A stretch of DNA of 64,000 nt from Blastopirellula marina (lineage in GTDB: Bacteria > Planctomycetota > Planctomycetia > Pirellulales > Pirellulaceae), in the NCBI RefSeq assembly GCF_002967765.1, contig NZ_PUHY01000005.1, positions 620,001 through 684,000 on the forward strand, read 5' to 3'. Every line of letters starts with the position of its first letter. Within the stretch, counting starts at the first letter, position 1. Under the pieces are notes generated by a model. The model searched no databases. It worked only from the letters and a program-made list of their open reading frames with translations, and had not been told where the DNA came from. Position numbers and translations under genes: made by a program. Below are positions 34,850-43,687 of the stretch, one piece after another.

Positions 34850-36004
34850 TTATTTCGATTCGCCGAGCATCTTGTCCAGCACAGGCTTAAAAGCTTCCGC
34901 TTGACGCATGAAGCCGAGATCGCTGGCGTGGGATGCGTCGGTCGCTCCTTCGGTGTCATCTCCGTAGAGGGTGTCTCCTTCGATGTAGGCCAGGTGTTTG
35001 ACGCCAGCCTTGGTGAGTTCGTCGTAGGCGGCTTTCAGAGCGGCATGGTTTTGGGTGTGATGTTCGTGCCGCGCTGGCAAGATCCAATCGTTTGTGTTGC
35101 GGCGATCTTCCACCAGGATGATCGGCGTGTCGGGGCGGGCCGCGCGAAGCTGTTTGACCAGCGGGACGCAGCGCTCGGTCACCGCAGCGGCATTCATGTT
35201 CGGTAGGCAGTCGATCACATAGGCCGCTGGGTCGAGCTGCACCAGATAATCCCCCACTTCCTTGTCCATCTTGCCGTTGCCGCTGAATCCGAGGTTAACC
35301 ACGGGACGATCGAGCCAACGACCAAGAATTGCGGTATGAACCATGCCAGGTCGACTGGCACAGGCGCCGTGCGTGATGCTGGTTCCGTAGAACACAATGG
35401 GCTTTTCGCGTGGTGCCAGCTCTTCAAACTTGGCACCCGGCTTCACGCCGATCTTCACGAAGTCGACTCCGTTGTATAGAGGCAAGTAGGCGGCGTACTC
35501 GCGCATGCCTGGGGCCAGGCCTTTGATGATGGCGGTTTTCATTTCTTGCTGGGTTGGCTTGGTGACCATCACCCACTTCCATTTGCCATCCTTATCGCGT
35601 GCATAAAGATCGATGCCGCTGACACCCGTGGCCGGCATGTGCGGCATGGCAAGCCCGGCATCCATCAGCTTGTAGTGGACATGGATCTCGGTGGCATCGG
35701 TTTTGAAGCGAACCATCATGCCAGCGCTATCGCGGCTAAGGCTCCAGACGGCCGGCGTCACATGGCCATTGGCCGATTTCGGGAAACGATCGAACCAGCG
35801 ATCGCGCGGTTGGTCTGGGAGGATACGTCCTTCGACGCCCCACTCGGTGATGTCGTGCCAAACCAGTCCATCGGCAGCTGGCTTGTCCGCTTTCATGTCG
35901 GGGTCGATATCGCCGAGGCTTGGTTTGCTTTGGGCGAAAGCAACGCTTGTCAGGAGAAGCGACAGAAGACCAACGCTGTTGGCCAAGGTACGGAAGGTTC
36001 GCAT
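34850..36004 (-). CDS. Secreted SGNH/GDSL-family hydrolase
   Basis: From the ATG at 36004 the protein is 384 residues with signal peptide MRTFRTLANSVGLLSLL. A longer frame runs into the dispersed repeat at 36048-36152 and is rejected. An N-terminal jelly-roll-like domain precedes the SGNH hydrolase domain: VFYGTSITHGACASRPG (block I Ser), FSGNGKMDKEV (Gly/Asn block), and ATDASHASDLGF with the catalytic Asp-His pair. Probably an acetylxylan or rhamnogalacturonan acetylesterase-like enzyme, working outside the cytoplasm with the neighbouring glycosidases; substrate is inference. Confidence 0.85.
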   Translation of the reverse strand: MRTFRTLANSVGLLSLLLTSVAFAQSKPSLGDIDPDMKADKPAADGLVWHDITEWGVEGRILPDQPRDRWFDRFPKSANGHVTPAVWSLSRDSAGMMVRFKTDATEIHVHYKLMDAGLAMPHMPATGVSGIDLYARDKDGKWKWVMVTKPTQQEMKTAIIKGLAPGMREYAAYLPLYNGVDFVKIGVKPGAKFEELAPREKPIVFYGTSITHGACASRPGMVHTAILGRWLDRPVVNLGFSGNGKMDKEVGDYLVQLDPAAYVIDCLPNMNAAAVTERCVPLVKQLRAARPDTPIILVEDRRNTNDWILPARHEHHTQNHAALKAAYDELTKAGVKHLAYIEGDTLYGDDTEGATDASHASDLGFMRQAEAFKPVLDKMLGESK

Positions 36005-36047
36005 CGAGGTGAATCCTTGTGGTGGGCAGCAAGAAGGTAGGTTCGAA

Positions 36048-36152
36048 TATTGATGTCTGCGCACGAAACTCGAAAGTGCTACGGGCCGACTTGCCACGAA
36101 TCGAGGGCTGCGGTCGGTCGCCCCTGCTGGATTGGCGATGCAGTCGTCAATA
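36048..36152 (+). repeat. 105-bp MITE-like dispersed repeat, copy 3
   Basis: Begins TATTGATGTCTGC and ends GCAGTCGTCAATA, so its ends are imperfect inverted repeats. The core reads GACTTGCCACGAATCGAGGGC and then CGGTCGGTCGCCCCTG. It is nearly the same as copy 2 (inverted at 19782-19885). It lies between the divergent SGNH hydrolase and alpha/beta hydrolase genes. Confidence 0.75.
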
Positions 36153-36231
36153 AGAGTCCAGTTTAACACAATCAAATTGGGGATGGCATTCACGCAGCGT
36201 TTCGAATTATCTTGTTCGTGGAGCCGACGGA

Positions 36232-36897
36232 ATGAAAGAATTGGGCATGGGCACGCAGGATAATGTCATACTGATTCATGGTATTTCAGCATTTCCGCTG
36301 TTGCTGCGCCCGTTTGAAAGTTACTTGCGGCATCGCTCGTTTCATGCCACGCGTTGGGGGTATCGGTCATTGGGAACCTCTGTCCAAGACGATGCCGCAA
36401 GATTACGGGATGATCTGGCCGTTTACGCCGAGTCGGACGAACCGACGCACTTTGTCACCCACAGCATGGGAGGCATCGTCCTGCGTGCGGCGCTGGAAGG
36501 CATGACTTGGCGCCATCCTGGTCGCGTGGTCATGCTCGCCCCGCCCAACCACGGCTCTCGGTTAGCGCGGATTGCTTCCTACTTCTTACGTTGGCCGCTG
36601 CCTGCGTTGGCTGATATTTCCGATGGACCAGATAGCTTGGTTCAAAGACTGCCCGAGCCGATTTGCTTTGAAACGGGAATTATTGCCGGGAAACGCGACA
36701 TGCTCGTCGCGTGCGAGAGTACGTCGCTTGCTTGTCAGCGCGATCGAATCGTGATTCCGTGCGGGCATAACATGCTGATGTTCCATCGAACCGGCATGCG
36801 CGAGACGCTCCACTTCTTGCAGTATGGGCGATTTTCCGATGAAGCACGGCGAATTGAAATCAGCGCACAAAAAAAGACGATGGCCCATGAGTCATGA
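36232..36897 (+). CDS. Alpha/beta-hydrolase, lipase-like
   Basis: 221 residues with the fold's motifs: the oxyanion strand VILIHGISAFPLLLRPF, the nucleophile elbow VTHSMGGIVLRA (Ser), and the terminal catalytic His in IPCGHNML. No signal peptide is obvious, so it may be cytoplasmic. It resembles the EstA/PGAP1-type triacylglycerol lipases. The stop codon lies inside the terminator hairpin of the convergent gene. Confidence 0.85.
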   Translation: MKELGMGTQDNVILIHGISAFPLLLRPFESYLRHRSFHATRWGYRSLGTSVQDDAARLRDDLAVYAESDEPTHFVTHSMGGIVLRAALEGMTWRHPGRVVMLAPPNHGSRLARIASYFLRWPLPALADISDGPDSLVQRLPEPICFETGIIAGKRDMLVACESTSLACQRDRIVIPCGHNMLMFHRTGMRETLHFLQYGRFSDEARRIEISAQKKTMAHES

Positions 36898-36904
36898 GCC
36901 ATCG
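36878..36904 (-). terminator. Rho-independent terminator of the EF-hand-like gene
   Basis: Read on the minus strand: CGATGGC (36904-36898), a loop with a nested CATGA pair, GCCATCG (36884-36878), then a run of T. Stem is 7 bp plus an inner 5 bp. It ends the gene whose stop is at 36935 and overlaps the end of the convergent hydrolase gene. Confidence 0.75.
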
Positions 36905-36934
36905 CCCGGTTCTTAGCGACCGTGAATGTGTCAA

Positions 36935-38116
36935 CTATCGATCGGAATCAGACGAATCGTCGTCGGAAGTTACCGTAACCGCGCTGTCCTGTTCATCTGA
37001 CTTCTGCGGTTGCGAAACCGATTTTTGGTCGGAAGACTGATCGTGCGAAGATGCATCGTGTTGATCTTCCGGCAATTGTGGTTTCAAGGTGCGACGGGTG
37101 GCACCACGCACATCAACGCTGTGGTTGTTGGCGCGAACTACCTCGGCGATCATCGCCGGTCGACTGTTAATCCGACCTTCACGAGCGAGGACGCGAACTT
37201 CCGTCCCTTCCGAAATGTTAAGTTCCGAAAGCTTCTTGGCGGGACCAAGATTGATCTGTTGCGTCCCTTGTTCATCCGTGTTCACTCGCGCTACGAGATA
37301 CTGACCGTCTCGACCATCGAAGTTTGCTTTCCGCGTGCTTACGACTTCACCTTTGAGACGCTTAAGTCGTTGTTGCTGACGATTCATCTGGTTTTGAATC
37401 GTCTGACCGTTGGCCTTTACCTTCTGGGCCATGAGCACAGGACGACCATCGATGCGGGCTCGTTGCCCATGGGCTTGGATCGTGTCGCCTTCTGAAAGTT
37501 GCAACTGCTTTACTTTGCTCTCAGGGCCGAGACAGACTGTTGCAATTCGTTGTTGATCATCCTTCAGTTTGGCAACGACATTCTTCTGGTTGGAATCCAT
37601 CATCTGCTTGCGCTCGAGACTCTGGATTTCACCACGAACCTGCAGCATCTGCTGACTTCGCTGTGAATTGGCGAATTGGCCGTCCCGATGCTTCTGACGC
37701 GACCGTGCCTGGCTTTGCTGTCGTGCTCGCTCCAGATCGTAGAGGTAGATCGTTTCGATCGTGTCGTAGCGACCATCGTGATCGTAATCAGTGGCGATGT
37801 TAACCCAACCCTCGAGATCGAGTTCTAGGTTGCGACGTTGGGACTGGTTCGATGCTCGTCGATCCGTTCGATCTTGCGATGATTGCTGATGCGATTCGCG
37901 CCAGTCATCTTCATATTCGTGATGGCCTTCCGAATCGCGACTTTGATCCCGTCGCTGATTTTGCTGCTGACCTCGCTGTTGTGCCTTATCATATTGGTTG
38001 GAATTGGTCTCCGCTCGATCACGTCGACCCGACTGCGATTGGGCTGCAACCGGCATGACCATTGTGGCGGACATACCAAGGGCGAGGGCCACGGCGAGAT
38101 GGGGGGACAATTTCAT
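36935..38116 (-). CDS. Secreted Q/R-rich protein with EF-hand-like loop and repeated domain
   Basis: Signal peptide (LAVALALGMSATMVMPVAAQ), then a low-complexity Q/R/S-rich region (for example QQRGQQQNQRRDQSRD). An EF-hand-like calcium loop DYDHDGRYDTIE occurs in the middle. The second half contains two copies of a small domain: LSEGDTIQAHGQRARIDGRP and LNISEGTEVRVLAREGRINS, each followed by a RPxxxAxxVxANxxxV block. The C-terminus is acidic. Such proteins may bind calcium or nucleic acid at the surface; no function is established. The Gln-rich part could form coiled coil. Confidence 0.65.
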   Translation of the reverse strand: MKLSPHLAVALALGMSATMVMPVAAQSQSGRRDRAETNSNQYDKAQQRGQQQNQRRDQSRDSEGHHEYEDDWRESHQQSSQDRTDRRASNQSQRRNLELDLEGWVNIATDYDHDGRYDTIETIYLYDLERARQQSQARSRQKHRDGQFANSQRSQQMLQVRGEIQSLERKQMMDSNQKNVVAKLKDDQQRIATVCLGPESKVKQLQLSEGDTIQAHGQRARIDGRPVLMAQKVKANGQTIQNQMNRQQQRLKRLKGEVVSTRKANFDGRDGQYLVARVNTDEQGTQQINLGPAKKLSELNISEGTEVRVLAREGRINSRPAMIAEVVRANNHSVDVRGATRRTLKPQLPEDQHDASSHDQSSDQKSVSQPQKSDEQDSAVTVTSDDDSSDSDR

Positions 38117-38233
38117 GAGTCGTAACTCCTTTCTCTCGTAAGAAATTCATCTTCACATTCATCCCGACGGACGAAACCTTTCCGACTGTCGGGGCGTGGC
38201 TGTTGATTGTTCGGGTAGGAAGCTACTCGTGCC

Positions 38234-38700
38234 TTACCAATCCCACCAACGATCGGTGAAGTAATTGGGATCGGTCATGTAGCCTCGACTACGACTTCCA
38301 TAGGCTGGGTAGGCGTAATTCAGCGGACCTGTACCGGGGTAGCCTTGGTAGGGTGAGTCGTAGGTTGGGTAGCCGATGAAGTTGCTGTCTTCCCAGTAGT
38401 TGTCACGCTGCCACTGTCCAAACTGTGGGTCAATGTCGTTGATCTCACGCTCAGACAGGCGTCGTGAGCGGTCAGACAGTCGATCATTGAGGTAGTTCCC
38501 CTCGGGATTGTGTCATAGTAGAGAGGTGCTCTTGGAGGCATTGCTCGTGCTGAGGGAGCTTTCGGCGGTGTATCAACGCGTTTGGCTGGGGCATCTGTGT
38601 CGCGACTGTCAGCGTTGGCTGGTTCGGCGAAGAGAGCCGTCGTCGTTACTGCGAGAGCAAGGACGCTGAGTCCTGCTAACGTCTGGCGAATCCATTTCAT
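38234..38700 (-). pseudogene. Secreted protein gene with a frameshift
   Basis: The first frame (signal peptide MKWIRQTLAGLSVLALAV, then PPRAPLYYDTIPRG) runs from 38700. After about 38510-38515 coding quality moves to another frame, which reads NPEGNYLNDRLSDRSRRL, then PQFGQWQRDNYWEDSNFIGY and a glycine/tyrosine/proline-rich end to a TAA at 38234-38236 (PNYFTDRWWDW). Adding one C at the shift (GAC CAC) would give one continuous gene reading YYDHNPEGNYLND. The original product is likely a small secreted surface protein. A sequencing error is also possible. Confidence 0.65.
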
Positions 38701-39107
38701 GGAAGCACTCCTGTATGGGCAGTGGGCGGATGGAGATTGACCGAGCGGTGAGCAGTTGTTGTGAGCTAATTAAATCAGCCGCAAGGAACATGCCGAGATA
38801 GTCGCTTAGCGCGAAACAATAAGCGAGAACGATCAGGCGTCAGCGGCATCTCGTCCCTGCATCCCTAGGGCGAATCGATCTCACGAAAAATCGAATTGAA
38901 GGAGAAACAGAAGCGTATCGATCCACAGATACTCGGACGCATAGCGTGGCGAGTATCACTGGCACTTGGTAGCTAAGCGATCACGTTGGGGAACAAGCTA
39001 CCGCTGGCGATCCATTCTAAAACTGCCCTTGACCGCGCTTCTAAATCTCAGGAATATCCCCCCACTGTGATGGTCTCTGGAAACAACAATCCACTGAGGT
39101 TTCGGCG
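38701..39107. other. Intergenic stretch between divergent small genes
   Basis: About 400 bases. GGTAGCT and AGCTACC near 38970-39005 could form a weak 7-bp hairpin. No gene is supported; promoters of both flanking genes should be here. Confidence 0.4.
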
Positions 39108-39365
39108 ATGATATTTGGTCGTTCGTTGGGTGTGGCCTTGCTAGCGGTCGGGGTTTGTGGTTCGAGCTCTGGCTGTTTCAGCTTGAGTCTGGGAACACGG
39201 AATTGTTCTGGCGATAGCCCGGAAGCCAAAGCCAGGATGAACGCCCTGGAGAAACGAGTCAGTGCCTTGGAACAGATGATTGGCCCTGCCCCCTCGCCAA
39301 GCGACGGCATTCCGACTGGTCCAACGCCAATCACCATGGAGCCCCTGCCACACGGCATGCCGTAG
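39108..39365 (+). CDS. Small lipoprotein
   Basis: 85 residues starting with a leader (SLGVALLAVGVCGSSSGC) whose SSSGC resembles a lipobox. The middle has a short helical region (EAKARMNALEKRVSALEQMI), likely coiled coil, and the end is proline-rich. Function unknown. An imperfect terminator-like hairpin follows. Confidence 0.6.
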   Translation: MIFGRSLGVALLAVGVCGSSSGCFSLSLGTRNCSGDSPEAKARMNALEKRVSALEQMIGPAPSPSDGIPTGPTPITMEPLPHGMP

Positions 39366-39373
39366 ATTAGAAT

Positions 39374-39406
39374 AGGCGGGAGCATTTCACTGTTTGGTTC
39401 CCGCCT
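39374..39406 (+). terminator. Hairpin after the small lipoprotein gene
   Basis: AGGCGGGA (39374-39381) and TCCCGCCT (39399-39406) form a perfect 8-bp stem with a 17-base loop between the lipoprotein stop and the GNAT start. No T-tract follows. Confidence 0.45.
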
Positions 39407-39418
39407 GAAGTCATCTGT

Positions 39419-39940
39419 ATGCAGTTCGTCGCCTGTACGTACGAAGATCACGCCTCAGCAATTCTCGAGATTCTGAACGAAGCAATCGTTCATTCGACCG
39501 CGCTGTACGACTACCATCCGCGTCCTGCCGAAAGTATGGCCGGTTGGTTTGAAGCGAAGCGGAAAGGCAACTTTCCGGTGATCGGCGCCGTCAATGCTGA
39601 TGGGCAACTGATGGGATTCGCCACGTATGGAACCTTTCGTCCATTCCCTGCTTACAAATACACGGTCGAACATTCCGTTTACATCCACACCGAACATCGT
39701 GGCAAAGGCCTGGGCATGGCCTTAATGATGCAGTTGATCGCGATGGCGAAGCAGCAAGACTTGCATGTGATGGTCGGTTGCATCGACTTAAGCAACCAGG
39801 GCAGCATTCAGTTGCATGAAAAGCTAGGTTTTCACTTGGCAGGTTCCATCAAGCAAGCCGCCTACAAGTTCGATCGATGGTTGGATTTCGGCTTCTTTCA
39901 ACTTACGCTTGAGACACCTACCAATCCGGTCGATGGTTAG
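39419..39940 (+). CDS. Pat-like GNAT acetyltransferase
   Basis: Acetyltransferase of 173 residues resembling phosphinothricin/methionine sulfone N-acetyltransferases: ILEILNEAIVHSTALYDY near the start, then VYIHTEHRGKGLGMALMMQL carrying the acetyl-CoA loop, and NQGSIQLHEKLGFHLAGSIK. Typical role is acetylation of amino-acid-like compounds; resistance should not be claimed from sequence alone. Confidence 0.88.
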   Translation: MQFVACTYEDHASAILEILNEAIVHSTALYDYHPRPAESMAGWFEAKRKGNFPVIGAVNADGQLMGFATYGTFRPFPAYKYTVEHSVYIHTEHRGKGLGMALMMQLIAMAKQQDLHVMVGCIDLSNQGSIQLHEKLGFHLAGSIKQAAYKFDRWLDFGFFQLTLETPTNPVDG

Positions 39941-39979
39941 CAATTGATCATTCGGCGACCCCTTGCTAGCTGCTTGCGT

Positions 39980-40013
39980 CGGTAAAGTCGCTGCAAGCGC
40001 GAAGGCTTTACCG
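39980..40013 (+). terminator. Hairpin after the GNAT gene
   Basis: CGGTAAAG (39980-39987) pairs with CTTTACCG (40006-40013), 8 bp, 18-base loop; no T-tract. Confidence 0.4.
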
Positions 40014-40177
40014 ATGGGCACATCATTCCCCCGGTAGGTTGGGGAATCGTTACGGTCGAGCGCCGTGCTCGATCGATTTCTTATCCATATGCTGCCGGAT
40101 CGTGGTGATTCGCGCGAACGTCGACAACCGATCAGGCTTCGGGTTGCTTCCTTGCCACATACGGGAGAACAGGTCGA

Positions 40178-41662
40178 GTGAGCAGGTGGATAGCATGGTG
40201 CGCCATGCTTCTGTGCGCCTTCGGATCGGCCTCTGCTTGGGGGCAGACCGGTACCGATGCGCAAATCGACCAGCTGCAGCGCCAACTCCAACAGCAAGCA
40301 GCAGAGTTGGCGGAACTACGAAGCCGTCTCGATCAGAGAGATGCCTATTTCGCGCCAAGCAACGTAGCCAATCCCAACTCGTGCGATGATACGTCATTGC
40401 AGCGGTTACCTCTCGTGGCCGAAGTACCGTTAGACTTCCAGTGCGACGGCACACCGGTTGACCAGTCGTACTACAAGCTGAACTACTTCGCCGATTACGA
40501 TAACGGGTTTATGATCCGCCCGTTTGACAAAGAGGAATTCCCATTCGAACTGAAGATCAACGGATGGGGACAGTTTCGTTACCATGCTTTCTCGCGTGGC
40601 GTGACTACTTGGACCGATAACGCCGGGATTACGCGTCCGGTTCGCAACCGCGATGCCTTCGATATCGAACGCGCCCGCTTGATGTTCTCCGGACACTTCC
40701 TCGATCGGAAGTTAGGCTATTTGGTGCTGTTGGATGGCGACACCGATGGCGGACACACGGTTGACTTCTTCTATTACTACTTTCGCTGGCAGGTCTGCGA
40801 CTCGTTTGAATTGCAGCTTGGCAAACGGAAAGTACCTGGCACCCGACAGTGGTTGATGAGCTCGCGCCGAACTCGGCTCGTTGATCGACCGATGTCGCTC
40901 GATTTCTTCCGCCCGAACCTGACCGTGGGATTGTTCGGTGTCGGCAAGCTGGGAGAAACGGGCCACTACGAGGCGATGGTCGGCAACGGCTACTTCTCTT
41001 CTAACGCTCCCAATTCATCCTCTGACAACGAACTTACCTTTGCCTTCACCAACTACTTTGACCCTTGGGGAGCATTCGGCGAGCAGATTGCCGACATCGA
41101 TTATAGCGAGCAGCCATTGATTCGAGTCGGGCATTCATTCGTTTACTCGCCGCAGCAAGGGGTGGTAGATGGCGTTCCGATCGATGAAGCCGATTTCATT
41201 CGGTTGTCGGATGGAACACGACTGACCGAAACCGGAGCGTTGGGACCTGGTGTGACGATCAATTCGTTCAACGTCTATCTATATGGAGTCGATCTGGCTT
41301 GGAAGTATCGTGGCTGGAGTGTCGATGCGGAAGTCTTCCTCCGGTGGATTCAGCAGATAGAAGCTGATGGACCGATCTCACGCGAGCAACTCTTTCAGCA
41401 TGGATTCTACGTGGAGGCGGGGAAGTTTCTGATTCCTGGCGTGCTCGACATCAACGCTCGGTATTCGCAAGTCTCCGGCGATTTCGGCACCGGGCGCGAG
41501 TATGGCGCCGGCATGAACTGGTACCCGCTCAAAACGTCGCGGATGAAGATTTCCATCGATGCGGTTAAACTCGAAAACAGCCCCCTGCAAAACACGGCCA
41601 GTGATATTATGGTGGGAGATACCGGCACACTGATTCGGTCGCAGTTTCAGGCCGAGTTTTAA
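40178..41662 (+). CDS. Outer-membrane porin, OprO/OprP-like
   Basis: Phosphate-selective-porin family protein. GTG start and signal peptide to WGQ, then a coiled-coil segment (QIDQLQRQLQQQAAELAELR) as in trimeric or peptidoglycan-associated porins. The beta-barrel follows (for example FELKINGWGQFRYHAF and FELQLGKRKVPGTRQW) and ends with aromatic strand residues (SQFQAEF). Probable diffusion channel in the outer membrane; substrate specificity is not readable. Confidence 0.88.
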   Translation: MSRWIAWCAMLLCAFGSASAWGQTGTDAQIDQLQRQLQQQAAELAELRSRLDQRDAYFAPSNVANPNSCDDTSLQRLPLVAEVPLDFQCDGTPVDQSYYKLNYFADYDNGFMIRPFDKEEFPFELKINGWGQFRYHAFSRGVTTWTDNAGITRPVRNRDAFDIERARLMFSGHFLDRKLGYLVLLDGDTDGGHTVDFFYYYFRWQVCDSFELQLGKRKVPGTRQWLMSSRRTRLVDRPMSLDFFRPNLTVGLFGVGKLGETGHYEAMVGNGYFSSNAPNSSSDNELTFAFTNYFDPWGAFGEQIADIDYSEQPLIRVGHSFVYSPQQGVVDGVPIDEADFIRLSDGTRLTETGALGPGVTINSFNVYLYGVDLAWKYRGWSVDAEVFLRWIQQIEADGPISREQLFQHGFYVEAGKFLIPGVLDINARYSQVSGDFGTGREYGAGMNWYPLKTSRMKISIDAVKLENSPLQNTASDIMVGDTGTLIRSQFQAEF

Positions 41663-41725
41663 GCGATCGCCGAAATCTTGGCTTGACCAAAATCAACGTC
41701 TTCACCTTACACAGGAGATCCGACG

Positions 41726-42244
41726 ATGCCACAGACCCCATCAGTACGGATAGCGAATGTCGCTGACGGTCGTTGTCTCCTGATTTGCTTGCTCTTACTT
41801 CTCACGGCCGCAGCCGGTTGTGGCGAGGTTCCTGAACCTGCACCGCCACCTACCACGTTTACGGTCGTCCAGCTTTTTCCCGAGTTTGGCGAACTATCAG
41901 ATCAACTGCAAAAAGAAATCGAGCAGGCGAAGCTAGAAGGAAGAAAGCCATACGTGGAAGGAACGGCCGATTGGTGCGCACCGTGCCGGTCGCTCCGTAA
42001 CAGTCTGAGCCATCCAAAGATGCAGGACGCTTTTGAGGGAACTTACATCATTCAAATGGACGTCGATGCCTGGTCGAAGAAGTTAAAAGGTTCTGATTTC
42101 GATTTCAGCTCGATTCCCGTGTTTTACGAAGTCGACGACAAAGGAAAGCCGACTGGTCGTAGTATTGATGGCGGAGCCTGGGGAGACAATATTCCGGCCA
42201 ATATGGCACCTCCGTTAAAAGACTTCTTTCAGGGCGAATCATGA
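41726..42244 (+). CDS. Thioredoxin-fold lipoprotein
   Basis: Signal and lipobox (LLLLTAAAGC), then a thioredoxin-like domain with the redox motif WCAPC in GTADWCAPCRSLRNSLS. The cis-proline region is SSIPVFYEV. A membrane-anchored thiol-disulfide protein on the outer face of the cytoplasmic membrane or in the outer membrane. Lies downstream of the porin gene; any joint role is speculation. Confidence 0.85.
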   Translation: MPQTPSVRIANVADGRCLLICLLLLLTAAAGCGEVPEPAPPPTTFTVVQLFPEFGELSDQLQKEIEQAKLEGRKPYVEGTADWCAPCRSLRNSLSHPKMQDAFEGTYIIQMDVDAWSKKLKGSDFDFSSIPVFYEVDDKGKPTGRSIDGGAWGDNIPANMAPPLKDFFQGES

Positions 42245-42398
42245 GTGACGCCAAATTGTGGTGCTAGCGTTAATGCGAAAGGAGGTATCGGTCAGGTGAG
42301 GTAGAGAAGTTCGAAAAGTCAAAGCTTCGGATCGTTTGCCTTGAAGCCAGACATTTGCCAAGAAAGCCTCCCGCCGTGCTGGCTGGTGTCCGATAGTT

Positions 42399-42477
42399 CC
42401 CACTGTGGGAGTAATTCATCCCCAGGGAGTGCGACGAATTCTATCTTTTGAGGTTTTGACGACGTAAGCGCGTCGTC
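42399..42477. promoter_or_regulatory. Palindrome and hairpin upstream of the barrel protein gene
   Basis: TCCCAC-T-GTGGGA (42399-42411) is a perfect 6+1+6 palindrome, and GACGACG/CGTCGTC (42458-42464 and 42471-42477) forms a 7-bp hairpin. The hairpin is about 50 bases before the ATG at 42529, so it could be an operator or leader hairpin. Confidence 0.3.
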
Positions 42478-42528
42478 GAATCTGATCCATCATCAAACGG
42501 CGAAGGCACGACACGGGAGCTGGTCTCC

Positions 42529-43611
42529 ATGTTTCTCCAGATTAAGAAGGTCCTACTTTTTGTCTGCTTGTGCGTCGGCACGGTTGTCGGAGACGATGCG
42601 GACGACTTCACCCCTGCCTGCTCGGATGCGACTTGCGATTGCGAGGATTCCAGGGGCGGCCTCCGTTTTCAGCTGTTTCAACGAGACGCGGCGATCGACG
42701 ATTATTGTGTGCCGTGGGATTACTGCGATGACTGCCTAGCCTACCACCAAAGCCGAGCCCAAGGTTGCGGCTGCTGCGGTCCCACACTGAGAGGCCGTTT
42801 TGGTCGTGCTCAGGAAAGAATTGGCGAGCTCATCGATGCCGTCATTCCTCCTTCTCCACTACCGATTCCGCTTTTTGAGGGGTTGGTTGAAGGGAGCGGG
42901 ATGACCTTACCTCCCGAGCTTGGCACGGGCATCGTCTTCACAGAACTGAACCGCAAAGTGGCCGTTTCTGACGTTCGCTTAGCGCTTAATGGCGGAACAC
43001 CCACTTCGGTTAATCGCGTCAGCGTGCCGACAACGAAGTTCCATGCTTCAAGTCAGATCGCGCGGATTGACGCTTGGATCTTGCCGTTTATCAACGTCTA
43101 TGGGCTGGTTGGGTACACAAAGTCGACGGGCAACGTCGACGTGGTGGTTAGCGATTTTCCTACCATGTTTTCCCCTGATGCAACCATCCATGTACCGGTC
43201 GAGTTGGAAGGTCCCACAGCTGGTTGGGGCATTACGACCGGTGTCGGCGGAAAACATTGGTTCGCCACGCTAGATGTGAACAAGACTTGGACGAACTTCT
43301 CTCAGGTGGAATCGTCGCTGACTGCTTTGGTGATCTCCCCACGCGTCGGCGTGCCGATTGATCTGCCGTTCTTCAAAGGGGAGGCCCACCTCGGTGCGAT
43401 GTATCAAGATACCGCACAGACCGTCGATCTGTTGATCAATCACCCAGCACTGGGCAACGGTTTGCAGGTCCAGGTCGATCAATACGAACCACGCCAGTGG
43501 AACTTTCTGGTAGGTGGGATGTGGGCGATTGATGAACGATTGATGGTGATGGTCGAAGGTGGCATGGGAGGCCGCGACTACATCATTACCGGAATCACGC
43601 TTCGATACTAA
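42529..43611 (+). CDS. Outer-membrane beta-barrel protein with Cys-rich N-terminus
   Basis: Short signal peptide (LLFVCLCVGTVVG), then a cysteine-rich stretch (CSDATCDCED, YCDDCLAYHQSRAQGCGCCG) and a beta-barrel-like region of alternating hydrophobic strands (WFATLDVNKTWTNFSQ) ending in YIITGITLRY, the usual aromatic C-terminal signal for outer-membrane barrels. The cysteines may form disulfides. No family name. Confidence 0.7.
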   Translation: MFLQIKKVLLFVCLCVGTVVGDDADDFTPACSDATCDCEDSRGGLRFQLFQRDAAIDDYCVPWDYCDDCLAYHQSRAQGCGCCGPTLRGRFGRAQERIGELIDAVIPPSPLPIPLFEGLVEGSGMTLPPELGTGIVFTELNRKVAVSDVRLALNGGTPTSVNRVSVPTTKFHASSQIARIDAWILPFINVYGLVGYTKSTGNVDVVVSDFPTMFSPDATIHVPVELEGPTAGWGITTGVGGKHWFATLDVNKTWTNFSQVESSLTALVISPRVGVPIDLPFFKGEAHLGAMYQDTAQTVDLLINHPALGNGLQVQVDQYEPRQWNFLVGGMWAIDERLMVMVEGGMGGRDYIITGITLRY

Positions 43612-43630
43612 CGTCACTCCGGTCTACCTA

Positions 43631-43657
43631 CGCAGCCACCCACTTTTTGAGGCTGCG
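43631..43657. terminator. Terminator between convergent genes
   Basis: CGCAGCC (43631-43637) and GGCTGCG (43651-43657) form a 7-bp perfect stem with a 13-base, T-rich loop between the barrel protein and the sulfatase gene. Confidence 0.5.
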
Positions 43658-43687
43658 CGTCTGTTGCGTGAGCCGTTTGTCACATGG

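Noticed and set aside
36005-36193. N-terminal extension of the SGNH hydrolase
   Set aside because: It is translated from the dispersed repeat and precedes a proper signal peptide.
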